The translations under genes were made by a program, and so were the position numbers. Below the pieces are notes generated by a model. It was not told where the DNA came from. It made no database searches and was given only the letters and a program-made list of their open reading frames with translations. This document shows positions 17,030 through 22,420 of a stretch of DNA of 22,420 nt, piece by piece. Every line of letters starts with the position of its first letter. The stretch's first letter is position 1. This DNA is from an uncultured bacterium. GTDB taxonomy: Bacteria; Bacteroidota; Ignavibacteria; Ignavibacteriales; Melioribacteraceae. The stretch lies in contig CALDDL010000007.1 of the NCBI GenBank assembly GCA_937936675.1, positions 1 to 22,420 on the forward strand, read 5' to 3'.

Positions 17030-18439
17030 ATGGCAAGTAATATTGGTGAAATTGTTCAGGTAATCGGACCGGTTGTTGATATCGATTTTGAAGAGGGGCA
17101 TCTTCCAAGTATATTTAACGCAATTAATATCCCACGTACAAGTATTGAAGGAAAGGAAGAGACGCTTATCGTTGAAGTGCAGCAGCATTTAGGCGAGAAT
17201 AGAATTAGAGCGATTGCTATGGATAGTACGGATGGTTTAGTAAGAGGAATGAAAGCAGAAGATACCGGTGCACCAATTATGGTTCCTGTCGGTCCAGAAA
17301 CTTTAGGAAGACTTATAAGTGTTACGGGAGATGGTATCGATGGAAAAGGTGAGATTAAAACAGAAAAGAAATATGCAATACATAGACATGCTCCGACATT
17401 TGATAAATTATCAATTAGTCAAGAGATGTTTGAAACAGGTATCAAAGTTATCGATTTATTAGAACCGTATTCGAGAGGCGGTAAAACCGGCTTATTCGGC
17501 GGAGCTGGTGTTGGTAAAACGGTTGTTATTTTGGAATTGATTCATAATATTGCTAAGGAACAGAGCGGATATTCTGTATTCGCAGGTGTAGGTGAAAGAA
17601 CACGAGAAGGAAACGATTTGTACCGTGAAATGACAGAATCCGGAGTAATAGATAAAACAGCTTTAGTATTTGGACAGATGAACGAACCACCGGGAGCACG
17701 TTTAAGAGTTGGATTAACGGGTCTTACAATGGCAGAATATTTCAGAGATGAAGAGCATAGAGATGTGCTTTTATTTATCGATAATATGTTCCGTTTTACA
17801 CAGGCAGGTTCTGAAGTGAGTGCACTTCTTGGACGTATGCCATCTGCAGTGGGATATCAGCCAAACCTTGCCACCGAGATGGGAGAGCTTCAGGAAAGAA
17901 TCGCTTCTACTGCAAATGGTTCAATTACATCGGTTCAGGCAGTTTACGTACCAGCGGATGATTTAACCGATCCTGCTCCGGCTACAACATTCTCGCATCT
18001 TGATGCTACAACCGTATTAAGCCGTCAAATTTCGGAGCTTGGTATTTATCCTGCGGTTGATCCATTAGAATCGACTTCAAGAATATTAGAGCCGGGAGTT
18101 GTAGGTGAGGAACACTATAATACAGCAAAAAGAGTAAAAGAGATATTACAGCATAATAAAGATTTACAGGATATTATTAATATTCTAGGAATGGATGAAT
18201 TATCGGAAGAAGATAAAACCGTAGTAAGGAGAGCAAGAAGAATACAACGTTTCTTAAGTCAGCCTTTCCACGTAGCAGAGCAATTCACCGGTATCCCGGG
18301 GAAGTATGTTAAGTTGGCTGACACTATAAAAGGATTCAAAGAGATCTTAGACGGTAAGCATGATAGTCTTCCGGAGCAGGCATTTATGTATGTCGGCACG
18401 ATAGAAGAAGCTGTAGAAAAAGCTAAGAGTATGCAATAA
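17030..18439 (+). CDS. atpD: F-type ATP synthase beta subunit
   Basis: The catalytic subunit of F1, 469 residues. It has the N-terminal beta-barrel (GEIVQVIGPVVDIDF), the P-loop GGAGVGKT at 157-164, the catalytic-Glu block GERTREGNDLY, LLFIDNMFRFTQAGSEVSALLGR with Walker B, and the C-terminal DELSEEDK segment. All catalytic motifs are intact and the length is standard. Its TAA overlaps the atpC start by one base (TAATG). The other ATP synthase genes (a, c, b, delta, alpha, gamma) are not in the window; a split atpDC unit is known from Chlorobi and Bacteroidetes relatives. Confidence 0.97.
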   Translation: MASNIGEIVQVIGPVVDIDFEEGHLPSIFNAINIPRTSIEGKEETLIVEVQQHLGENRIRAIAMDSTDGLVRGMKAEDTGAPIMVPVGPETLGRLISVTGDGIDGKGEIKTEKKYAIHRHAPTFDKLSISQEMFETGIKVIDLLEPYSRGGKTGLFGGAGVGKTVVILELIHNIAKEQSGYSVFAGVGERTREGNDLYREMTESGVIDKTALVFGQMNEPPGARLRVGLTGLTMAEYFRDEEHRDVLLFIDNMFRFTQAGSEVSALLGRMPSAVGYQPNLATEMGELQERIASTANGSITSVQAVYVPADDLTDPAPATTFSHLDATTVLSRQISELGIYPAVDPLESTSRILEPGVVGEEHYNTAKRVKEILQHNKDLQDIINILGMDELSEEDKTVVRRARRIQRFLSQPFHVAEQFTGIPGKYVKLADTIKGFKEILDGKHDSLPEQAFMYVGTIEEAVEKAKSMQ

Positions 18440-18849
18440 TGAAACTTCTTGACTTAGAAATAATTACTCCGGCGATGAAGGTCTATGAAGGGAAAGTTCA
18501 TTCAGTTACAATTCCCGGAACAGTCGGAAGTTTTCAGGTATTATATAACCATGCTCCCATTTTAAGTACTTTTGAAATCGGTAAAATAATAATAGAAGAC
18601 GAAAAAGAAGTAAAGCATGAATATGCCACAAGTGGTGGCACGGTAGAAGTACTTAATAATAAGATATTAGTATTAGCAGAAGCAATTGAAGCAAAAGAAG
18701 AGATTGATGCTGAAAGAGCATTAGAATCTTTGAAAAGAGCCAAAGAAAGAATTGCAAGCGAGAAGAAAGAAGAAATAGATTTAACCCGAGCCGAAGGTTC
18801 ATTGCAGAGAGCAATAAATCGATTAAAAATAGTTGGACATAGTAATTAG
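18439..18849 (+). CDS. atpC: F-type ATP synthase epsilon subunit
   Basis: A 136-residue epsilon subunit: N-terminal beta-sandwich (LEIITPAMKVYEGKVHSVTIPGTVGSFQVLYNHAPILSTF, seen in parts at residues 5-45) and a C-terminal helical hairpin (ERALESLKRAKERI and TRAEGSLQRAINRLKI). Epsilon couples F1 rotation to the c-ring and can inhibit ATP hydrolysis. It starts within the atpD stop codon, so it is translated by reinitiation. The gene ends just before a hairpin shared with the convergent Lon-domain gene. Confidence 0.93.
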   Translation: MKLLDLEIITPAMKVYEGKVHSVTIPGTVGSFQVLYNHAPILSTFEIGKIIIEDEKEVKHEYATSGGTVEVLNNKILVLAEAIEAKEEIDAERALESLKRAKERIASEKKEEIDLTRAEGSLQRAINRLKIVGHSN

Positions 18850-18864
18850 AAAAGAAATTAAATA

Positions 18865-18905
18865 AAAGCCGTTAATCTATTGTTTTACATTAAGTTAGCG
18901 GCTTT
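18865..18905. terminator. Bidirectional terminator between atpC and the Lon-domain gene
   Basis: AAAGCCGTTAA (18865-18875) pairs with TTAGCGGCTTT (18895-18905) over 11 bp with one wobble, around a 19-nt loop. The hairpin lies between two convergent genes and includes part of the minus-strand stop codon. Read on the minus strand it is followed by TTTTATTTAATTT; on the plus strand the T run is short, so it works better for the minus-strand gene. Confidence 0.6.
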
Positions 18906-19530
18906 AGTTAATGTAACCATCCCTTTGAATTAATTCCCTAAGAATAGTTTTTTTATCGATTAAATCATCGATCTTAATAAGATGCTCCTTAATTACTTCT
19001 AGTCGAGCATTCTCGCTTTGGAGGGATAGAATAGTCTGGCGTTGCTCCAGAGTTAGACCTGCTTTTTCGCCAATTTTGAAAGATTTTAAGGGAGCACGAT
19101 TAAGGTTGCTCCAATACTCATCAGATAGGTTTAGTTCAGTTAGTTTAAGAATGTTATTAAATTTTTCTTTTATTTCGGAATATATACTGAAATCGATGTT
19201 ATCATCAAGTATATCATAAAAATTATGAATTTCAGCAATAAGGTAACCGTGCTCCGAAAATTCAGTTCTCACAATATGAAAACGTTCAGTTCCTTTTACT
19301 ATAATATCGAGCTTACCATCATCATATCTTTTTACGATTTGATTAACCATTACTTTACAGCCAATTGTTTCCATTTTCTCTTCAGTAGAAAGAACAATAC
19401 CAAACGGCTCATTATTTTCGATACAATTATTAATCATAATTTTGTATCGTTCTTCAAAAATATGAAGAGCATATTCGGCATTCGGGAAGATCACCAATTT
19501 AAGAGGAAAGAGAGCAATTTTTTTTAACAT
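18904..19530 (-). CDS. LON N-terminal (substrate-binding) domain protein
   Basis: A 208-residue protein consisting of the Lon N-domain (PUA-like fold) followed by helices, with no AAA+ ATPase and no protease domain. Recognisable blocks are ALFPLKLVIFPNAEYALHIFEERYK and FGIVL near the start, IVKRYDDGKLDIIVKGTERF in the middle, and a C-terminal helical part with LTLEQRQTILSL and ENARLEVIKEHL. Stand-alone Lon-N proteins are widespread, including in this phylum; their function is mostly unknown. It lies downstream of the superoxide dismutase gene, separated by a terminator. Its own promoter was not identified, so it may depend partly on read-through. Confidence 0.82.
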   Translation of the reverse strand: MLKKIALFPLKLVIFPNAEYALHIFEERYKIMINNCIENNEPFGIVLSTEEKMETIGCKVMVNQIVKRYDDGKLDIIVKGTERFHIVRTEFSEHGYLIAEIHNFYDILDDNIDFSIYSEIKEKFNNILKLTELNLSDEYWSNLNRAPLKSFKIGEKAGLTLEQRQTILSLQSENARLEVIKEHLIKIDDLIDKKTILRELIQRDGYIN

Positions 19531-19550
19531 TTAATTCTCAATTAATTTAT

Positions 19551-19577
19551 AAAAAACCGGTCATTAGCATGACCGGT
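19551..19577 (-). terminator. Intrinsic terminator of the Rrf2-IscA-SOD operon
   Basis: ACCGGTCAT (19556-19564) and ATGACCGGT (19569-19577) form a perfect 9-bp stem with a 4-nt loop. Read on the minus strand, the stem is followed by a run of six T. It lies 13 bp after the stop codon of the superoxide dismutase gene. Confidence 0.88.
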
Positions 19578-19589
19578 AATAAAGGGAAA

Positions 19590-20315
19590 TTATTTAGCAT
19601 CAGCAAATCTTTTTGCCACTTCATCCCAATTAACTACATTCCAGAAAGCTGAGATATAATCAGGGCGTTTATTCTGATATTTTAGATAATAGGCATGTTC
19701 CCAAACATCTAATCCGAGTATAGGATGACCTTTAACTTCGGCAACGTCCATCAAAGGATTATCTTGATTAGGAGTAGAGGTAATTTCAAGTTTACCATTA
19801 GCTAATATAAGCCAAGCCCAGCCAGAGCCGAAACGAGTAGCAGCAGCTTTTTCAAATTGTTCTTTGAATTTATCAAATGAACCGAAAGAGGAATCGATAG
19901 CTTCTGCAAGTGCACCTGATGGTGATCCGCCTTTTCCTTTACCCATTACAGTCCAGAAAAGTGAATGATTCCAATGACCTCCACCATTATTTCGTACGGC
20001 AACGGGATGTTTAGAAACATTTTTTAATAAATCTTCTAATCCTTTACCTTCCATATCTGTACCAGCAACGGCATTATTAAGATTATTAACGTAACCGGCA
20101 TGATGTTTACCATGATGAATTTCCATTGTTCTAGCATCGATATATGGTTCTAAAGCATCAAAAGCGTACGGTAGTTCAGGCAATTCAAATTTTGTCATTT
20201 TTATACTCCTATTATTATTTAAAAAATTTAGTTTATTACTGAAAGCATTTACGTTACTCACTGCCGAGGCAGTGGTTAAAAGTCCGAGGGATACAAGAAA
20301 TTTTTTTCTATCCAT
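19590..20315 (-). CDS. sodA: Superoxide dismutase (Mn/Fe family), with an N-terminal signal peptide
   Basis: The enzyme converts superoxide to oxygen and hydrogen peroxide. From the ATG at 20315 it is 241 residues: a signal-like N-terminus (MDRKKFL, hydrophobic VSLGLLTTASAVSNVNA), a short spacer, then a complete 202-residue dismutase starting MTKFELPELPYAF. Metal ligands are visible: His in MEIHHGKHH, His in HWNHSLFW, and Asp and His in LDVWEHAYY. The Gly-rich block before WNHS and Gln in TPNQDNPLM point to the Mn-type over the Fe-type. AAGGAG overlaps the stop of the upstream IscA gene and lies 9 nt from this start. A second start at 20198 has its own AGGAGT and would give a cytosolic form. 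The DRKKFL motif is Tat-like but lacks the twin arginine. The reading frame stays open to 20411, overlapping the IscA gene; that extension is not used. Confidence 0.92.
   Translation of the reverse strand: MDRKKFLVSLGLLTTASAVSNVNAFSNKLNFLNNNRSIKMTKFELPELPYAFDALEPYIDARTMEIHHGKHHAGYVNNLNNAVAGTDMEGKGLEDLLKNVSKHPVAVRNNGGGHWNHSLFWTVMGKGKGGSPSGALAEAIDSSFGSFDKFKEQFEKAAATRFGSGWAWLILANGKLEITSTPNQDNPLMDVAEVKGHPILGLDVWEHAYYLKYQNKRPDYISAFWNVVNWDEVAKRFADAK
20196..20210 (-). promoter_or_regulatory. Internal ribosome-binding site and start in the SOD gene
   Basis: On the minus strand AGGAGT (complement of 20205-20210) lies 6 nt before an in-frame ATG (20198-20196). The site falls within codons for Arg-Ser, and the ATG is exactly where a normal cytosolic superoxide dismutase would begin. 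Confidence 0.6.
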
Positions 20316-20328
20316 ATAGATTTTCTCC

Positions 20329-20682
20329 TTATACTCCGAAAGATTCGCCACATCCGCATGTTTTAGTGGCATTTGGGTTATTAAATACAAAACCTTTACC
20401 ATTAAGCCCATCGCTGAAATCGAGGACTGTACCGGTTATATAGAATAAACTCTTAGGATCGATAAAAAGTTTCACTCCGTTTTTTTCGATAACCGTATCG
20501 TTATCTTTAATTTCGCCATCGAATCCGAGATTATAAGTGAGACCGGAACAGCCTCCTCCTTTTACTCCGATTCTAAGTCCATGTTCAGCGGGGATATTAT
20601 TTTCTTCTTTAATTCTTATAACTTCTTTTACTGCTTTATCTGTAATTTCAATTTCGCTTGTTTTTATATCTGTGGTGCTCAT
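20329..20682 (-). CDS. Iron-sulfur cluster carrier, IscA/ErpA/SufA family
   Basis: A 117-residue A-type carrier that receives Fe-S clusters and passes them to apoproteins. The three conserved cysteines are present: one in GGGCSGLTY and two in the C-terminal KTCGCGESF. The rest (EIEITDKAVKEVIRI, IDPKSLFYITGTVLDF) is typical. The start at 20682 is chosen because it overlaps the upstream stop by 4 bp (ATGA) and AGAGAG precedes it; the in-frame ATG 51 bp upstream would lie within the preceding gene. Which of the three names applies cannot be told from sequence. Its neighbours are an Rrf2 regulator and a superoxide dismutase, so it probably serves cluster assembly or repair under oxidative stress. 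Confidence 0.92.
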   Translation of the reverse strand: MSTTDIKTSEIEITDKAVKEVIRIKEENNIPAEHGLRIGVKGGGCSGLTYNLGFDGEIKDNDTVIEKNGVKLFIDPKSLFYITGTVLDFSDGLNGKGFVFNNPNATKTCGCGESFGV

Positions 20683-20969
20683 TGAATACTCTCTACTTTT
20701 TGTTCTTGATTTAAATGAAAATTTACTTTCCATGTACCGTTAGAAACAGGGATTAGTTCATTAGATTTTTCCATATAGTCGGTAAGTTCTAAAGCATATT
20801 TTTCAGCTTCGGGATATTTTAGATTAATTCCTCGATTTTCAAAATAACTTCTTACTGCATATTGGATATCTCTAAGGAAAATATTGGAATTAAAAAATAC
20901 TTTGTATTTTTCTCCCATATATTTGAAAAATATCTCTTTTTCGTTTAGAAGTTCGTTAAAGTGGCTCAT
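20679..20969 (-). CDS. 96-residue protein of unknown function
   Basis: I do not recognise this protein. It is probably a real gene: AAGGA lies 6 nt before the ATG, it fits between the Rrf2 gene (12-bp gap) and the IscA gene (4-bp overlap), and codon use looks like that of its neighbours. The protein is soluble, charged and aromatic (FFKYMGEKYKVFF, AVRSYFENRGI, YALELTDYMEKSNELIPV), ends in WKVNFHLNQEQKVESIQ, and has no cysteine, no signal peptide and no membrane segment. It therefore cannot itself coordinate a cluster through cysteine. Its place suggests a role with the Fe-S carrier or the regulator. It could also be a divergent member of a known small-domain family. Confidence 0.7.
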   Translation of the reverse strand: MSHFNELLNEKEIFFKYMGEKYKVFFNSNIFLRDIQYAVRSYFENRGINLKYPEAEKYALELTDYMEKSNELIPVSNGTWKVNFHLNQEQKVESIQ

Positions 20970-20981
20970 AAAGTTTCCTTA

Positions 20982-21389
20982 TTAAATTAATTCTTGTACA
21001 GTAGTGTGATCAAATAGTAAATTTATTTTATCTTGAATTTTCGATATTGGGCTTCTAAGGCAACAGGTTCTAAATCTAGCGCAATCAGATTCAGTAGGAT
21101 CATGAACTAGGCAGTCAGTCATCTGAATTTTAAGCCCAAGAGCTGAAACAATCTGTCCAAGGAAAATGGCTTCCGGTTTATTATTCAATATGTAACCGCC
21201 ATTAGTTCCATGTTGAGAAGTAATAATACCATTTTTTACCATTCTTTGCATAATTTTAGCTAATAATTCGTAAGGAATATTCATCGAATCCGAAATCTCT
21301 TTTACACTCACGCATTCTCTATTTCCCGATTCATGTATATACTTGATAGCAAATAGAGCATATTCAACTGATTTAGCAATTTTTAACAT
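20982..21389 (-). CDS. Rrf2-family transcriptional regulator, probably Fe-S-binding
   Basis: A 135-residue winged-helix regulator of the Rrf2/IscR/NsrR group. It begins MLKIAKSVEYALFAIKYI, has the recognition helix IPYELLAKIMQRM, the wing HGTNGGYIL, and a cysteine cluster at Cys93, Cys103, Cys109 and Cys110. This C-X9-C-X5-CC spacing differs from the C-X5-C-X5-C of IscR, but it is placed where Rrf2 proteins bind an Fe-S cluster. The start at 21389 is chosen because the family always begins near this M(L/R)(K/R)hsK pattern; the open frame runs 57 bp further upstream through the promoter. It heads the unit Rrf2 - 96-residue unknown - IscA - SOD and is likely to control it. A palindrome in its promoter is a candidate operator. 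Confidence 0.88.
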   Translation of the reverse strand: MLKIAKSVEYALFAIKYIHESGNRECVSVKEISDSMNIPYELLAKIMQRMVKNGIITSQHGTNGGYILNNKPEAIFLGQIVSALGLKIQMTDCLVHDPTESDCARFRTCCLRSPISKIQDKINLLFDHTTVQELI

Positions 21390-21415
21390 ATATCCGACTA
21401 AAATTATCGTATATT

Positions 21416-21446
21416 CAAAAGTAACAAACTTGCTTATAAAAAGCAA
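21416..21446 (-). promoter_or_regulatory. Bacteroidetes-type promoter of the Rrf2 operon
   Basis: On the minus strand TTG (complement of 21444-21446), 20 nt, then TACTTTTG (complement of 21416-21423), an exact TAnnTTTG. The -7 box lies 26 nt from the ATG at 21389, similar to atpD and glmM. Confidence 0.58.
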
Positions 21447-21450
21447 GTTT
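21426..21450. promoter_or_regulatory. Perfect palindrome: candidate operator and/or nuoN terminator
   Basis: AAACTTGCTT (21426-21435) and AAGCAAGTTT (21441-21450) are exact inverted repeats with a 5-nt centre. The element starts 7 bp after the nuoN stop and covers the -33 box and most of the spacer of the Rrf2 promoter. As RNA it forms a 10-bp hairpin after nuoN, but the T run that follows is broken (GTTACTTTT), so an operator role is at least as likely. Confidence 0.55.
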
Positions 21451-21457
21451 GAATATT

Positions 21458-22420
21458 TTATAGACCTAAAATTGTAATACAGTTTTTGGCGAGGTCGATT
21501 ACCGGAGTAAAATAGAGACCGAAAACTAAAACTGGAATGAGTAATGCAAGTACTAGCACATAAGTTAATTTATCGGGAACTATTATTAATTGATTTGATT
21601 CGGCTTTGCTTAAATACATGTGTTTCATAATGCGGACATAATAATAGAGAGAAATCACAGTATTAAGCAGGGCAATAATTGCAACTGCAATCATTTGAGC
21701 ATCGACAAGTGCGATAAATATATATAATTTACCAATAAAACCGGCAGTAGGAGGAAGTCCTGTAAGAGCGACTAAGAAGATAGTTAGTGATGCTGCAAGG
21801 AAAGGTGAAGTATATCCGAGTCCATTATAATCTTCTATATTTTCGCTGCCCGATTTATTTGCAATAAGCATCACGACCAAGAAGGCGCCGAGATTCATAA
21901 ACATATAAAAGAAGAAATATACAAGAATTGCTATAAGACCTTGATTAGAGAAAACCACAAGACCCAAGAGCATATAACCTGCATGAGCGATAGAGGAGAA
22001 AGCTAACATTCTTTTTATATTATTTTGCCAGAGAGCGGAGAAATTTCCTAATGTCATTGTAAGGATTGAAATAATTACGAGAATAGTTTTCCAATCGAAT
22101 GAATTTACGAGATTCCAGTAACCGGAAGTATCCATCACCATCGTAACGAAAGTAGTTCTTATGAATCGGATTAAAAGAGCAAAACCTGCTGCCTTACTTG
22201 CCACCGAAAGGAAACCAGTAATAGCTATTGGCGCACCTTCATAGACGTCCGGAGTCCAGAAATGGAACGGAGCGGCAGATATTTTATATCCGATACCGAC
22301 AAATATGAGTACCAATGAGAATGAAAGAGTAAATACATTAATATTGGGACCTTGAAGTACCGAATTAATTACATAAAGATTAGTGCTTCCCGTAAGTCCG
22401 TAAAGGATAGAAATTCCATA
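21458..22420 (-). CDS. nuoN: NADH-quinone oxidoreductase subunit N (5' end outside the window)
   Basis: A membrane subunit of respiratory complex I, of the antiporter-like family. The frame is open to the window edge at 22420, so 320 C-terminal residues of about 480 are seen; the edge sequence YGISILYGLTGSTNLYV confirms that it continues past the internal start-like codons. Conserved blocks are GYKISAAPFHFWTPDVYEGAP, the LAFSSIAHAGYMLLG helix and LTGLPPTAGFIGKLYIF, all in long hydrophobic helices. The lysine in the GYKISAAPFHFW block and the later lysine in GFIGKLY correspond to proton-channel residues in the family. nuoN is normally the last gene of the nuo operon, which fits the palindrome right after its stop and the unrelated gene that follows. 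Confidence 0.93.
   Translation of the reverse strand, partial: YGISILYGLTGSTNLYVINSVLQGPNINVFTLSFSLVLIFVGIGYKISAAPFHFWTPDVYEGAPIAITGFLSVASKAAGFALLIRFIRTTFVTMVMDTSGYWNLVNSFDWKTILVIISILTMTLGNFSALWQNNIKRMLAFSSIAHAGYMLLGLVVFSNQGLIAILVYFFFYMFMNLGAFLVVMLIANKSGSENIEDYNGLGYTSPFLAASLTIFLVALTGLPPTAGFIGKLYIFIALVDAQMIAVAIIALLNTVISLYYYVRIMKHMYLSKAESNQLIIVPDKLTYVLVLALLIPVLVFGLYFTPVIDLAKNCITILGL

Noticed and set aside
20316..20411. Upstream extension of the superoxide dismutase frame to an ATG at 20411
   Set aside because: It overlaps the IscA coding region in another frame, has no ribosome-binding site and no meaningful protein text. The AAGGAG-linked start at 20315 begins a sensible signal peptide.
21399..21428. 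Alternative Rrf2 promoter TTTG-N18-TAATTTTA
   Set aside because: The -7 box would lie only 9 nt from the start codon, leaving an almost leaderless message. The TTG-N20-TACTTTTG pair further upstream fits spacing and distance better.
21390..21446. Longer N-terminus of the Rrf2 regulator
   Set aside because: It would run through the promoter and palindrome; family members start at the MLKIAKSVEYAL position.

Overview
This window is low in G+C and gene-dense. It encodes mostly central metabolism and housekeeping proteins. Several signs point to the Bacteroidetes-Chlorobi-Ignavibacteria group. atpD-atpC stand apart from the other ATP synthase genes. E1 is a fused alpha-beta protein of the branched-chain 2-oxoacid dehydrogenase type. 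Three promoters match the Bacteroidetes pattern TTG/TTTG-N20-TAnnTTTR. Ignavibacteria is my best guess, but it is an inference from gene content and not a phylogenetic result. No phage, plasmid, insertion sequence, CRISPR array, tRNA or rRNA was seen.

Layout, left to right. (1) 1-138 is the 3' end of an S66 LD-carboxypeptidase gene with an intrinsic terminator wrapped around its stop codon. (2) 339-2890 (+) holds a HydE-family radical SAM gene, then a lipoprotein gene overlapped by a DUF58/vWA gene. (3) glmM (-) abuts the DUF58 gene tail to tail and diverges from an endonuclease III gene (+). (4) 5276-12292 (+) is a compact lipoate/2-oxoacid dehydrogenase operon: lpdA, lipB, fused E1, E2 with two lipoyl domains, lipA. 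It encodes the E1-E2-E3 complex together with both enzymes that make its lipoyl cofactor from octanoyl-ACP. (5) After 434 bp without a gene comes a four-gene 2-oxoacid:ferredoxin oxidoreductase operon (delta-alpha-beta-gamma, VOR/KOR type), closed by a strong terminator. (6) A 591-bp gap with two terminator-like hairpins precedes a short-chain dehydrogenase gene and then atpD-atpC behind a clear Bacteroidetes-type promoter. (7) The right end is on the minus strand. Reading leftward from 22420 it holds nuoN (cut by the window edge), an Rrf2 regulator, a 96-residue unknown, an IscA-type Fe-S carrier, a superoxide dismutase and a Lon-N-domain protein.

The genes suggest an organism that oxidises 2-oxoacids both through an NAD-linked lipoyl complex and through a ferredoxin-linked enzyme, and that respires through complex I and F-type ATP synthase. 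It also has an oxidative-stress/Fe-S module probably controlled by the Rrf2 protein. No plainly new multi-gene system is visible. The most interesting items are a superoxide dismutase gene with two well-formed translation starts (exported and cytosolic forms), a palindrome inside the Rrf2 promoter, an unrecognised small protein in that operon, a HydE-family protein that departs from the HydE signature, and an E2 with an unusual glycine-rich, proline-free linker.
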